From assembly GCF_002920635.1 (NCBI RefSeq), contig NZ_PQSR01000017.1, positions 48,810 through 112,809 on the forward strand: a stretch of DNA of 64,000 nt, read 5' to 3'. The notes below the pieces were generated by a model. The model had not been told where the DNA came from and made no database searches. It worked only from the letters and a program-made list of their open reading frames with translations. The position numbers were made by a program, and so were the translations under genes. This stretch comes from Streptomyces sp. Ru72. Its GTDB lineage: Bacteria > Actinomycetota > Actinomycetes > Streptomycetales > Streptomycetaceae. This document shows, piece after piece, positions 19,458 to 29,178 of this stretch (the stretch's first letter is position 1; every line of letters begins with the position of its first letter).

Positions 19458-19899
19458 ACCACACCGCCTTGCCGGACTCGGTGGGGCGGTGTCCGCAGGA
19501 CGAGCTGAGCGCGCGGATCAGCAGCAGCCCCCGGCCGTGCTCCTGCCAGGGGTCCGGGGCCACCGGGAGCGAGTGGGTGAGGTTGCCGGGCGGCGCCGGG
19601 TCCGGGTCGTGCACCTCCACCGTGCAGCCGGTCGGCAGCAGCTCCACGACCAGCTCGATCGGCCCGTGCCCCGCGGCGTGCTCCACGGCGTTCGCGACCA
19701 GCTCCGCGGTCAGCAGCTCCGCGGTGTCGCTGTCGGCCGCGTGCTCCAGCTCCGCCAGCGCCGTACGGACCAGAGCGCGGGCGACGGGCACGGCGGCGGT
19801 GGTGTGCGGCAGGGCGATGCGCCAGGAGGCGAGTGCGGGGGATTCGAACAAGGCGGGTCCGTTCATGGCGCAGGCGGTCCTGCTTTCAACAAGGGGCAT
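19417..19899 (-). CDS. RsbW-like ATP-binding protein (HATPase_c_2)
   Basis: A 160-residue stand-alone GHKL ATPase of the large Streptomyces family resembling SpoIIAB/RsbW anti-sigma kinases. The N box is ELVANAVEHA (near residue 66), the G1 box EVHDPDPAPP, and the G2 box WQEHGRGLLLIRALSSSCG. Such proteins bind or phosphorylate anti-anti-sigma factors, but no partner gene is nearby, so target and activity are unknown. Two starts are possible: ATG 19899, used here, and ATG 19866 (MNGPALFESP); neither has a strong ribosome-binding site. The last 41 bases overlap the permease gene tail to tail, with both reading frames intact. Confidence 0.82.
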   Translation of the reverse strand: MPLVESRTACAMNGPALFESPALASWRIALPHTTAAVPVARALVRTALAELEHAADSDTAELLTAELVANAVEHAAGHGPIELVVELLPTGCTVEVHDPDPAPPGNLTHSLPVAPDPWQEHGRGLLLIRALSSSCGHRPTESGKAVWFRLPVVPAQRRPL

Positions 19900-20168
19900 C
19901 GTACGGCGCGCCCCTTTCAGGGCGGTCGGCGGGTTTCGCCGGGGGCGTCGTCGGCCCCGGTACCGGGCTGCCTACCCGGACCGGCGGCCCGTCGCGCATG
20001 GCAGTGCCCGCCGTTACCGGCCTGTCGAGAAGGTGTGACAGCCCGGGGCGTCCGCCGGTCGCCGTTGCAGTCATATCGCGCCCTCATGACGACAGTCACG
20101 GATCGGTGATAACTTCATGACAGAGCAGCAGCGAGGACCGCCGCCCCCGTCCGAGGAGGCCGCACGTC

Positions 20169-20996
20169 ATGAGTCCCTTCACCGGCTCCGCCGCCCGCAC
20201 CTCCGACTGGCGCCATGTGCGGTGCGTCCACGACAACGGGGTCGTCACGGTCACCCTGGCCCGCCCCGGAAAGATCAACGCGCTCACCTTCGGCGCCTAC
20301 GCCGACCTGCGCGACCTGCTCGCCGAACTGTCCCGGGAGAGGTCCGTGCGCGCCCTGGTCCTGGGCGGAGAGGGGCGCGGCTTCTGCTCGGGCGGAGACG
20401 TGGACGAGATCATCGGTGCCACGCTGTCCATGGACACCGCCGGGTTGCTGGACTTCAACCGGATGACCGGTCAGGTCGTACGGGCCATGCGGGAGTGCCC
20501 GTTCCCGGTGGTCGCGGCGGTGCACGGGGTGGCCGCGGGCGCGGGTGCCGTCCTGGCCCTGGCCGCGGACTTCCGCGTGGCGGACCCCACCGCGCGCTTC
20601 CAGTTCCTCTTCACCAGGGTCGGGCTCTCCGGCGGTGACATGGGGGCCGCGTATCTGCTGCCCCGGGTGGTCGGGCTCGGCCACGCGACCCGGCTGCTCA
20701 TGCTGGGCGAGCCGGTGCGGGCGGCCGAGGCCGAGCGGATCGGCCTGATCAGCGAGCTGACGGAGGAGGGCGGCGCGGACGCGGCGGCCGAGGCGCTGGC
20801 CCGCCGCCTGGCCGACGGCCCGGCGCTGGCGTACGCCCAGACCAAGGCCCTCCTCACGGCCGAACTGGACATGCCGCTCGCGGCATCGGTCGAACTGGAC
20901 GCGGCGACCCAGGCCCTGCTGATGAACAGCGAGGACTACGCGGAGTTCCACGCGGCTTTCTCGGAGAAGCGGGCACCGAAATGGCGGGGGAGGTGA
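20169..20996 (+). CDS. Enoyl-CoA hydratase/isomerase family protein
   Basis: A 275-residue crotonase-fold enzyme acting on acyl-CoA. The oxyanion-hole segments are GRGFCSGGDVDEI near residue 76 and HGVAAGAGAVLALAADFRVAD near 119; FTRVGLSGGDMGAAYLLPRVVG carries the second active-site region. The start ATG has GAGGAGG about 12 bases upstream. Its stop lies two bases before the start of the monooxygenase-reductase gene, so the two form an operon. In the Azoarcus 2-aminobenzoyl-CoA pathway, hydratases of this type act after ring reduction, during the beta-oxidation-like steps. The exact substrate is inferred from context. Confidence 0.87.
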   Translation: MSPFTGSAARTSDWRHVRCVHDNGVVTVTLARPGKINALTFGAYADLRDLLAELSRERSVRALVLGGEGRGFCSGGDVDEIIGATLSMDTAGLLDFNRMTGQVVRAMRECPFPVVAAVHGVAAGAGAVLALAADFRVADPTARFQFLFTRVGLSGGDMGAAYLLPRVVGLGHATRLLMLGEPVRAAEAERIGLISELTEEGGADAAAEALARRLADGPALAYAQTKALLTAELDMPLAASVELDAATQALLMNSEDYAEFHAAFSEKRAPKWRGR

Positions 20997-20998
20997 CC

Positions 20999-23344
20999 AT
21001 GACCGGCACCGGAGGGCGGCCGCTGCGCGTCGCCGTCATCGGCGGCGGCCCCGGTGGCCTCTACGCCGCCGCCCTGCTCAAGCGGCTCGATGCGGCCCGC
21101 GAGGTGACCGTCTGGGAGCGGCACGCTCCCGACGACACGTTCGGGTTCGGCGTCGTCCTGTCCGACGAGACCCTCGGCGGCATCGAGCACGCCGACCCCG
21201 TCGTGTACGCCGCCCTGAAGGACGAGTTCGTGCGGTGGGACGACATCGACATCGTGCACCGGGGCGTGCGCCACACCTCCGGTGGTCACGGTTTCGCCGC
21301 GCTCGGCAGGCGGCGGCTCCTGAGCATCCTGCACGAGCGCTGCCGCTCACTCGGCGTCGACCTGCGCTTTCGCACCGAGGCCCCGCACCCGGCCCGGCTC
21401 TCGGAGGCGTACGACCTCGTCATCGCCGCCGACGGGGTGCACAGCGGTACCCGCGAGGCGTACGCCGAGGTGTTCCGGCCCTCGGTGGAGGAGCACCGCT
21501 GCCGGTACATCTGGCTCGCCGCCGACTTCCCCTTCGACGCCTTCCGCTTCGAGATCGCCGAGACCGAGCACGGCGTGATGCAGCTCCACGGCTACCCGTA
21601 TGCCCGCCCGTCGCCCGACCACCATCCCTCGACGAGGCCCTCCGGGCCGCAGAGTCAATCCGGTGCTTCGACGGTCATCGTGGAGATGCGCGAGGAGGTC
21701 TGGCACGCGGCCGGGTTCGCCGACTTGGACACCGCCGAGACCATCGAGCGCTGCGCCAAGACCTTCGCGGACGCCCTGCGCGGCCGGCCCCTGCACTCCA
21801 ACAACTCCACCTGGACCACCTTCCGCACGGTCGTCACCGAGCACTGGTCCCACGGCAACGTGGTCCTGCTCGGCGACGCCGCGCACACCGCGCACTTCTC
21901 CATCGGCTCCGGTACGAAACTCGCGGTGGAGGACGCGCTCGCCCTGGTCGCCTGCCTGGAGGAGCACGCCTCGCTGCCCGAGGCCCTGGCCGCCTACGAG
22001 GAGGAGCGGCGCCCGGTGGTCGCCTCCACCCAGCGCGCCGCCCGCGCCAGTCTGGAGTGGTTCGAGAACCTGAGGCTGTACCTCGACCAGCCGCCCCGCC
22101 AGTTCGCCTTCAACCTGCTCACCCGCAGCCGCCGCGTCACCCACGACAACCTGCGGCTGCGCGACCCCCGCTTCACCGAGGCGGTCGAGCGCGAGTTCGG
22201 CTGCCCGCCCGGCACACCCCCGATGTTCACCCCCTTCCGGCTTCGCGGCCTGACCCTGCGCAACCGGGTCGTGGTCTCGCCGATGGACATGTACTCGGCC
22301 GTGGACGGCGTCCCCGGCGACTTCCACCTCGTCCACCTGGGTGCACGGGCGCTCGGCGGCGCCGGGCTGGTGATGACCGAGATGGTGTGCGTGAGCCCCG
22401 AGGGACGCATCACCCCGGGCTGCGCCGGCCTCTACACGGGGCGGCAGGCCGAGGCGTGGCGGCGCGTCACCGACTTCGTGCACAGCCAGGCGCCGGGCAC
22501 CGCGATCGGGGTGCAGCTCGGGCACAGCGGCCGCAAGGGCTCCACCAAGCTGATGTGGGAGGGCATGGACGAGCCGCTTCAGGAGGGCAACTGGCCGCTC
22601 GTGGCCGCCTCGCCGATCCCGTACAAACCGGGCGGCCAGACGCCCCGCGAACTTTCCCGCGCCCAACTCACCGACATCCGCGAGCAGTTCACCTCCGCAG
22701 CCGTCCGCGCCGCCCGCGCCGGCTTCGACCTCCTCGAACTCCACTGCGCCCACGGCTACCTGCTCTCCGGCTTCCTCTCACCGCTCACCAACCACCGCAC
22801 CGACGCCTACGGCGGCTCGCTCGCGGGGCGGCTCCGCTTCCCGCTCGAGGTCTTCGACGCCGTGCGGGCGGTGTGGCCCGGGGAGCGGCCCATGACGGTA
22901 CGGATCTCCGCGACCGACTGGGCCGAGGGCGGCACCACGGCCGAGGAGGCCGTCGAGATCGCCCGCGCGTTCGCCGCGCACGGCGCCGACGCGATCGACG
23001 TGTCGACCGGGCAGGTGGTGGCCGAGGAGAAGCCGGCGTTCGGGCGCTCGTACCAGACGCCGTACGCCGACCGGATCCGCCACGAGACGGGCATACCGGT
23101 GATCGCGGTGGGCGCCATCTCGTCCTGGGACGACGTCAACTCGCTGATCCTGGCCGGGCGCACCGACCTGTGCGCCCTCGCCCGGCCGCACCTGTACGAC
23201 CCGCACTGGACCCTGCACGCGGCGGCCGAACAGGGCTACGGCGGGCAGGGCGCGGTATGGCCCGCGCCCTACCGGGCGGGCAGCAGGCGCCCCAACACCG
23301 GCCGCACCGACGCCCCCAAACCCCGCCTGACACTGGGGGGCTGA
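20999..23344 (+). CDS. Aryl-CoA monooxygenase fused to OYE-type reductase (2-aminobenzoyl-CoA / salicylyl-CoA type)
   Basis: A 781-residue two-domain flavoenzyme. Residues 1-395 form a PHBH-fold FAD monooxygenase: GGGPGGLYAAALLKRL near the start and GDAAHTAHFSIGSG near residue 295. Residues about 405-781 form an Old Yellow Enzyme barrel: VVSPMDMYSAVDG, GVQLGHSGRKGS, ELHCAHGYLLSGFLSPLTN and AYGGSLAGRLRF. This architecture belongs to 2-aminobenzoyl-CoA monooxygenase/reductase and is also annotated as salicylyl-CoA 5-hydroxylase. The ligase, dehydrogenase and RidA nearby favour anthranilate. ATG 20999 follows GGGGGAGG. Residues about 201-221 (ARPSPDHHPSTRPSGPQSQS) look like a low-complexity insertion I do not recall in relatives. 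Confidence 0.88.
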   Translation: MTGTGGRPLRVAVIGGGPGGLYAAALLKRLDAAREVTVWERHAPDDTFGFGVVLSDETLGGIEHADPVVYAALKDEFVRWDDIDIVHRGVRHTSGGHGFAALGRRRLLSILHERCRSLGVDLRFRTEAPHPARLSEAYDLVIAADGVHSGTREAYAEVFRPSVEEHRCRYIWLAADFPFDAFRFEIAETEHGVMQLHGYPYARPSPDHHPSTRPSGPQSQSGASTVIVEMREEVWHAAGFADLDTAETIERCAKTFADALRGRPLHSNNSTWTTFRTVVTEHWSHGNVVLLGDAAHTAHFSIGSGTKLAVEDALALVACLEEHASLPEALAAYEEERRPVVASTQRAARASLEWFENLRLYLDQPPRQFAFNLLTRSRRVTHDNLRLRDPRFTEAVEREFGCPPGTPPMFTPFRLRGLTLRNRVVVSPMDMYSAVDGVPGDFHLVHLGARALGGAGLVMTEMVCVSPEGRITPGCAGLYTGRQAEAWRRVTDFVHSQAPGTAIGVQLGHSGRKGSTKLMWEGMDEPLQEGNWPLVAASPIPYKPGGQTPRELSRAQLTDIREQFTSAAVRAARAGFDLLELHCAHGYLLSGFLSPLTNHRTDAYGGSLAGRLRFPLEVFDAVRAVWPGERPMTVRISATDWAEGGTTAEEAVEIARAFAAHGADAIDVSTGQVVAEEKPAFGRSYQTPYADRIRHETGIPVIAVGAISSWDDVNSLILAGRTDLCALARPHLYDPHWTLHAAAEQGYGGQGAVWPAPYRAGSRRPNTGRTDAPKPRLTLGG

Positions 23345-23366
23345 AGCCCCGAGGCGCCCAGGTCGC

Positions 23367-24200
23367 CTATGGCAGATGCGCCACGCCCGCGAACACCGCC
23401 CCCGCGTCCCGCAGCCGCTCGTGCAGCGCCCGGAAGACCGCCGCCGAGCGGGCGCCCGGCCAGTTCTCGGGCAGCAGGCCGGCCGGCAGCCCGGGGTCGG
23501 CGTAGGGCAGATGGCGCCAGGAGTCCAGCGCGAGCAGATAGTCGCGGTACGCCTCCTCGGGCGGCGTGTCCTCGCGTGACTCCCAGTCGCGCAGCACGCG
23601 CGCGTGGCGGTCGAGGAACGCCTCGTGCTGCTTGGCGATCGCGGCCAGGTCCCACCAGCGCCCCACCGCCTCCGCGGTGGGCGCGAAGCCGAGGTGGTCC
23701 CCGCGGAAGAAGTCCACGTACGCGTCCAGGCGCAGCCGCTCCAGGGTGTGCCGGCTCTCCTCGTACAGGCGCGCGGGGGCGATCCACACCCCGGGCGCCG
23801 CGGTGCCGAAACCGAGCCCCGCCAGCCGGGAGCGCAGCAGGTGCCGCTTCTGCCGCTCGGACTCCGGCACGGAGAACACGGCAAGGACCCAGCCCTCGTC
23901 CTTCGTGGGCGCCGTCGCGTACACCCGGCGGTCGCCGTCCTCCAGCAGCTGCCGTGCGTCCGGCGACAGCGCGTACCCGGCCGCGCCCGTCGCCGTGCGC
24001 TCCGGCACGAGCAGCCCGCGCCGTTTCAGCCGCGACACCGACGACCGTACGGAGGGCGCGTCCACGCCGACCGCGGCGAGCAGCCGGATCAGCTCGGCCA
24101 CGGGGACCGGGCCGGGGGTGAAGCGGCCGTAGGCGCCGTAGAACGTGACGATGAGGGACCGCGGGGCGTGCTGAGCGTGCTGATCGGACACGTTGATCAC
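23367..24200 (-). CDS. PaaX-family transcriptional regulator
   Basis: A 277-residue repressor of the PaaX family, which controls aerobic aryl-CoA catabolism and is released by an aryl-CoA thioester. It opens with RSLIVTFYGAYGRFTPGPVPVAELIRLLAAVGVD, then the winged helix VRSSVSRLKRRGLLVPERT; the C-terminal half carries the conserved YEESRHTLERLRLDAYVDFFRGDHLGF and DLAAIAKQHEAFLDRH segments. It starts 16 bases after the ligase stop on the same strand, so ligase and regulator are cotranscribed. GTG 24200 or GTG 24191 could be the start. The likely ligand is 2-aminobenzoyl-CoA, by context. Confidence 0.88.
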   Translation of the reverse strand: MINVSDQHAQHAPRSLIVTFYGAYGRFTPGPVPVAELIRLLAAVGVDAPSVRSSVSRLKRRGLLVPERTATGAAGYALSPDARQLLEDGDRRVYATAPTKDEGWVLAVFSVPESERQKRHLLRSRLAGLGFGTAAPGVWIAPARLYEESRHTLERLRLDAYVDFFRGDHLGFAPTAEAVGRWWDLAAIAKQHEAFLDRHARVLRDWESREDTPPEEAYRDYLLALDSWRHLPYADPGLPAGLLPENWPGARSAAVFRALHERLRDAGAVFAGVAHLP

Positions 24201-24215
24201 TTTAGATCGTCGGCG

Positions 24216-25949
24216 TCACTCATGATCACCTCGCACGGGCACCGGGTCGGCGTCCGCGCGCAGCCGGAACCGCTGGAGCTTGCCCGTCGCCGTGCGCGGC
24301 AGCGCGTCCAGGAAGACGAACTCGCGCGGGCACTTGTACGGCGCCAGCTCCGACGTCAGGAAGGCGCGCAGCGCCTCCGGGTCGCGTCGAGCGCCCTCCC
24401 TGAGGACCGCGTACGCCACCACGATCTGCCCGCGCGCCTCGTCGGGCCGTCCGACGACCGCCGTCTCGACCACGTCCGGATGGCGCAGCAGGGCGTCCTC
24501 GACCTCGGGCCCGGCGATGTTGTACCCGGCGGAGATGATCATGTCGTCGGCGCGGGCCACATAGCGGAAGTAGCCGTCGGGCTCGCGGACGTAGGTGTCG
24601 CCGGTGATGTTCCAGCCGCCTCGGACGTACTCCCGCTGCCGTGGATCGGCGAGATAGCGGCAGCCGACCGGTCCACGCACCGCGAGCAGTCCGGGCTCGC
24701 CGTCCGGTACGGGCACGCCGTCGGCGTCCTGCACGCGCGCGTGCCACCCCGGCACCGGAAGCCCCGTTGTTCCCGGCCGGATCCGGTCGTCCGCGGCCGA
24801 GATGAAGATGTGCAGCAGCTCGGTGGCGCCGATGCCGTTGACGATGCGCAGACCGGTGCGCTCGTGCCAGGCCCGCCAGGTGGCCTCGGGAAGGTTCTCG
24901 CCGGCCGACACGCAGCGCCGCAGCGAGGTCGTGTCGTAGGCGTCCAGCTCGTCGAGCATCGCCCGGTAGGCGGTCGGCGCGGTGAACAGCACCGAGACCC
25001 GGTGCTCGGCGATCGCGGGCAACAGCTGCCTGGGACCCGCCTGTTCGAGCAGTAAGGAGCTGGCGCCGGCCCGCAGCGGGAAGACGACGAGTCCGCCGAG
25101 CCCGAAGGTGAAGCCGAGCGGGGGACTGCCCGCGAATACGTCGTCCTGGCACGGGCGCAGGATGTGCCTCGAGAAGGTGTCCGCGATGGCGAGCACGTCG
25201 CGGTGGAAGTGCATGCACCCCTTCGGGCGGCCCGTCGTGCCTGAGGTGAAGGCGATCAGAGCGACGTCGTCGGCCGCCGTGTCCACCGGCGCGTACGGCT
25301 CACCGGGTACCGGCAGACGCAGCAGGTCGTCGGGGGCGTCGCCTCCGTACGGGGTGATGCGCAGCCCGGGAACGTCGGCCTTCACCAGGTCGTCCACCAC
25401 GCGGACGTCGCACAGGGCGTGGCCGACCCGGGCGATGGCGCACATGGTGCGCAGCTCGTGCGGGCGCTGCTGGGCGAGCACGGTGACGGCGATCGCGCCC
25501 GCCTTCAGGACCGCGAGCCAGCAGGCGGCGAGCCAGGGCGTGGTGGGGCCGCGCAGCAGGACACGGTTGCCGGGGACGACACCGAGACGGGAGGTGAGCG
25601 CGTGCGCGACGCGGTCGACACGGGCGCGGAGCTGTCCGTACGTCCACACGTCGCCGTCCGTCGTGCGGAACGCGGGGCGGTCGGGGGCGGTGCGGTCGAG
25701 CAGCTCGACCGCCGCGTTCAGCCGTTCGGGGTAGCGCAGCTCGGGCAGGTCGAAGCGGAGCTCGGGCCACTGCTCGGGAGGCGGGAGATGGTCACGGGCG
25801 AAGGTGTCGCGGTGGCCGGTGGGGGCGGGAGGCGGAGCTACGGCCGGCGCACGGCTCGCGATGTCGGTGGCGCCGGCGGTGAAGGTGGCGCTCGCGGTCT
25901 CGCCGGCGCTCTCGGTGTCCGTGGCGCTGGTGGCGTCCCTCGGGTCCAT
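24216..25949 (-). CDS. Aryl-CoA ligase (2-aminobenzoate/benzoate-CoA ligase type)
   Basis: A 577-residue ANL-superfamily ligase that adenylates a carboxylate and transfers it to CoA. The P-loop IAFTSGTTGRPKGCMHFHRD lies near residue 225, the A5 motif NGIGATELLHIF near 375, then GDTYVREPDGYFRYVARADDMI and the catalytic lysine in PRTATGKLQRFRL near the end. The HFHRDVLAI and GFTFGLGGLVVFPL segments are typical of the benzoate/2-aminobenzoate-CoA ligase branch. The first 60 residues are a low-complexity Thr/Ala/Pro leader. ATG 25949 follows AAGGGGGCGAG; the reading frame stays open further upstream but crosses the divergent promoter. It would commit anthranilate to the CoA pathway. Confidence 0.87.
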   Translation of the reverse strand: MDPRDATSATDTESAGETASATFTAGATDIASRAPAVAPPPAPTGHRDTFARDHLPPPEQWPELRFDLPELRYPERLNAAVELLDRTAPDRPAFRTTDGDVWTYGQLRARVDRVAHALTSRLGVVPGNRVLLRGPTTPWLAACWLAVLKAGAIAVTVLAQQRPHELRTMCAIARVGHALCDVRVVDDLVKADVPGLRITPYGGDAPDDLLRLPVPGEPYAPVDTAADDVALIAFTSGTTGRPKGCMHFHRDVLAIADTFSRHILRPCQDDVFAGSPPLGFTFGLGGLVVFPLRAGASSLLLEQAGPRQLLPAIAEHRVSVLFTAPTAYRAMLDELDAYDTTSLRRCVSAGENLPEATWRAWHERTGLRIVNGIGATELLHIFISAADDRIRPGTTGLPVPGWHARVQDADGVPVPDGEPGLLAVRGPVGCRYLADPRQREYVRGGWNITGDTYVREPDGYFRYVARADDMIISAGYNIAGPEVEDALLRHPDVVETAVVGRPDEARGQIVVAYAVLREGARRDPEALRAFLTSELAPYKCPREFVFLDALPRTATGKLQRFRLRADADPVPVRGDHE

Positions 25950-25989
25950 GACGTCTCGCCCCCTTGTCGTGGTGGGCTCGCGCATCGAG

Positions 25990-26029
25990 CGTATCGTGTT
26001 GGTGACGACAGTCAACGGTCCGCGATACG
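25990..26029. promoter_or_regulatory. Nested inverted repeats in the divergent ligase/dehydrogenase promoter
   Basis: CGTATCG (25990-25996) and CGATACG (26023-26029) are perfect inverted repeats, and inside them GTTG (25998-26001) faces CAAC (26013-26016). The block lies in the 135-base gap between the divergent ligase-paaX and dehydrogenase-ridA transcripts, where a PaaX-family operator would be expected. The sequence does not match the E. coli PaaX site, so assignment is by position and symmetry only. Confidence 0.45.
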
Positions 26030-26084
26030 TTCGGGTGAGCAGCCCACCCGGCCCCGAGGGGCCGTCAGGGAGAGGGGACCGGCC

Positions 26085-27208
26085 ATGACCGCATTCTCGC
26101 TCGACCCCGCCCAGCTGGCCTGGCGTGCGGAACTGCGCACCCTGGCCGAGCAACGGCTGTGTCCGCTCGCCGAGAAGGGGGAGCCCGGCCGCGTCAACCG
26201 CGCCCTCGTCACCGAACTCGGCCGACTCGGTCTGCTCGACCGGCTGTTCACCTCCGGGGCGCTGGACCTGTGTCTGATGCGGGAGTCCCTGGCGTACGCC
26301 TGTACCGAGGCGGAGACGGCCCTCGCCCTGCAAGGGCTGGGCGCCCACCCCGTGCACGCCTACGGGACACCGGCCCAGCGCGCCCGCTGGCTGCCCGGCG
26401 TCCGGGCCGGCACCACGGTCGCCGCCTTCGCGCTGACCGAGCCGGACGCGGGGTCGGACGCGGCGGCGCTCTCCCTCGCGGCCGAGCCCGACGGCCCCTC
26501 CGGGTGGCGGCTCACGGGCGAGAAGTGCTGGATCTCCAACGCCCCGGAAGCCGACTTCTACACCGTCTTCGCCCGCACCACCCCCGGCGCGGGCGCCCGC
26601 GGTGTGACCGCGTTCCTCGTCCCCGCGGACCGCCCCGGCCTGACCGGCACCCCCCTCGACATGCTCTCCCCGCACCCGATCGGCACGCTGGCCTTCGACG
26701 CGGTGCCCGTGACCGGGGACGACCTGCTCGGCCAGGCCGACCGCGGCTTCAGGGTCGCGATGGGCACCCTCAACCTCTTCCGCCCCAGCGTGGGCGCGTT
26801 CGCGGTCGGCATGGCGCAGGCCGCCCTCGACGCGACCATCGCCCACACCGCCGCAAGGGACGCCTTCGGCGGTCGGCTCAAGGACCTCCAGGCGGTCTCC
26901 CACCAGGTCGCCGAGATGGCCCTGCGCACCGAGGCGGCCCGGCTCATGGTCCACGCGGCGGCGACGGCGTACGACGAAGGAGCCCCGGACGTCCCGAAGC
27001 GGGCCGCCATGGCGAAGCTGCTCGCCACCGAGACCGCGCAGTACGTCGTCGACGCCGCCGTCCAACTGCACGGCGCCCGCGCACTGCGCCGCGGCCACCT
27101 CCTCGAACACCTCTACCGCGAGGTGCGCGCACCCCGGATCTACGAGGGGGCGAGCGAGGTGCAACGCGGCATCATCGCCAAGGAGTTGTACGCCACCGTG
27201 GAGGCCCC

Positions 27209-27212
<4 letters not shown>
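26085..27212 (+). CDS. Acyl-CoA dehydrogenase
   Basis: A 375-residue FAD-dependent acyl-CoA dehydrogenase. The FAD-binding signature AAFALTEPDAGSDAAAL lies near residue 112, WRLTGEKCWISNAPEADFY near 142, and the C-terminal helical domain has RDAFGGRLKDLQAVSHQVAEMALR and the substrate-end LHGARALRRGHLLEHLYREVRAPRIYEGASEVQR. The usual catalytic Glu position lies within that last segment. Cotranscribed with ridA (GTGA overlap). Within the proposed anthranilate route it would oxidise the alicyclic CoA thioester made by the monooxygenase-reductase. ATG 26085 follows AGGGAGAGGGGA. Confidence 0.9.
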
Positions 27213-28161
<949 letters not shown>

Positions 28162-28216
28162 CCTCCGCCGGTGCGTCGGCCGGTTCGAGACGGTGGACCG
28201 GAGAGTCCGTCAGCTC

Positions 28217-28957
28217 TTACTTGGCCGTTTTGCGGGCCAGCGCGTTGCTGTCCACGGAGTTGTGCACGCTGAAGGTCACGGCGTCCGAGCGGTAGCGGTC
28301 GTCCGACCATTCCACGGGACGCCCTTCGCGTGTGGTGGTGACCCGGCGAATGCGCAACAGGGGGCTCGTGCGGCGGATGCCGAGCAGCCGGGCGTCCTGG
28401 GCACCGGCGGTCACCGCGTCGATGACGTGCTCGCCGTAGGCGAGGACCAGGCCCGTGTCGTCGTACAGGCGCTGGGTGACCGACGGGCAGTCGGGCTCGA
28501 TGACCTCGACGGCCGGGGCGATCCAGTCCGCGTAGACCGTCCGCTCCAGCAGTACCGGTTCGCCGTCGAGGCCGCGCACCCGGAGGACATGCAGAACGGG
28601 CGTCCCTGCGCGTAGTTGCAGATGTACCGCGTCCTCCTCGGTCGCTCGGCGGTACTCCTGCGCGACCACGTGTCCCGTCGCCTCGCGCCCCATGGCGCGC
28701 GCCCACTGGGCGAAGCTGCGCAGTTCGGCGAAACTCTGGCTGCGGCGGCTGGCCAGCACGACGCGGCGGGCCCCCTGGCGGGAGCCGATGAGCCCCTCGG
28801 CGGTGAGGGCGGCGATGGCCTGGCGGACGGTGCCGCGCGAGACGTCGTAGTGCGCGGCGAGCTCCGCCTCCGAGGGCAGTCGGCTGCCGATCGTGTACTC
28901 CTCGCGGTCGATGGCCCGCCGCAGATCGTCGGCGATCTCCTCGTGTCGCGCCGCCAT
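28217..28957 (-). CDS. GntR-family regulator with UTRA domain (HutC/PhnF subfamily)
   Basis: A 246-residue repressor. The N-terminal winged helix spans residues 5-70 (EIADDLRRAI, RLPSEAELAAHYDVSRGTVRQAI, SRQGARRVVL); a UTRA ligand domain fills about 90-235 (LRAGTPVLHVLRVRGLDGEP, LLERTVYADWIAPAV, WSDDRYRSDAVTFSV). Divergent from an ABC importer operon with a textbook HutC-type operator between them. PhnF-like members control phosphonate and organophosphate uptake, which suits the phosphatase fusion at the operon end. ATG 28957 follows AGAGGGGAAGC; an open frame continues to 29050 but lacks a ribosome-binding site. Confidence 0.88.
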   Translation of the reverse strand: MAARHEEIADDLRRAIDREEYTIGSRLPSEAELAAHYDVSRGTVRQAIAALTAEGLIGSRQGARRVVLASRRSQSFAELRSFAQWARAMGREATGHVVAQEYRRATEEDAVHLQLRAGTPVLHVLRVRGLDGEPVLLERTVYADWIAPAVEVIEPDCPSVTQRLYDDTGLVLAYGEHVIDAVTAGAQDARLLGIRRTSPLLRIRRVTTTREGRPVEWSDDRYRSDAVTFSVHNSVDSNALARKTAK

Positions 28958-29017
28958 GCTTCCCCTCTGAGTCGACTGCTGTGCACAGCGTGACCAGCCT
29001 AATCGAGATCCGTCGGG

Positions 29018-29053
29018 CCTTTGTTCCGTGCAGGATTGCACAGGAAACAAAGG
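29018..29053. promoter_or_regulatory. Long imperfect inverted repeat in the GntR/ABC divergent promoter
   Basis: CCTTTGTTCCGTGCA (29018-29032) and TGCACAGGAAACAAAGG (29037-29053) form an interrupted dyad with matching CCTTTGTT and TGCA ends. A separate perfect 12-base palindrome, GCTGTGCACAGC, lies at 28978-28989 and shares the TGTGCA core. Both are between the GntR start and the importer. They may be extra operators or an antisense leader hairpin. Confidence 0.4.
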
Positions 29054-29111
29054 GACATCTTTTCGGCGGAGTTAACGGAAAAGACACCTGAGGCGGGCCT
29101 ACTGAGGCTCA

Positions 29112-29127
29112 ACTTGTTCAGACAAGT
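29112..29127. promoter_or_regulatory. HutC-type GntR operator
   Basis: ACTTGTTCAGACAAGT has perfect 6-base arms and fits the GntR/HutC half-site pattern (…TTGT…ACAA…) seen for UTRA regulators. It lies 51 bases before the importer's first gene and 155 bases from the GntR start, the expected place for repression of the operon. Confidence 0.62.
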
Positions 29128-29178
29128 CATGCGCATTGTGCGTCTTTCCGCAGCCCTCGTGCGTCCCCTGGAGCAGCC

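Noticed and set aside
24216..27164. A 982-codon open frame on the minus strand that would extend the aryl-CoA ligase N-terminus by about 400 residues.
   Set aside because: The extra part is antisense to the acyl-CoA dehydrogenase gene and crosses the divergent promoter; the ligase starts at 25949 with a ribosome-binding site.
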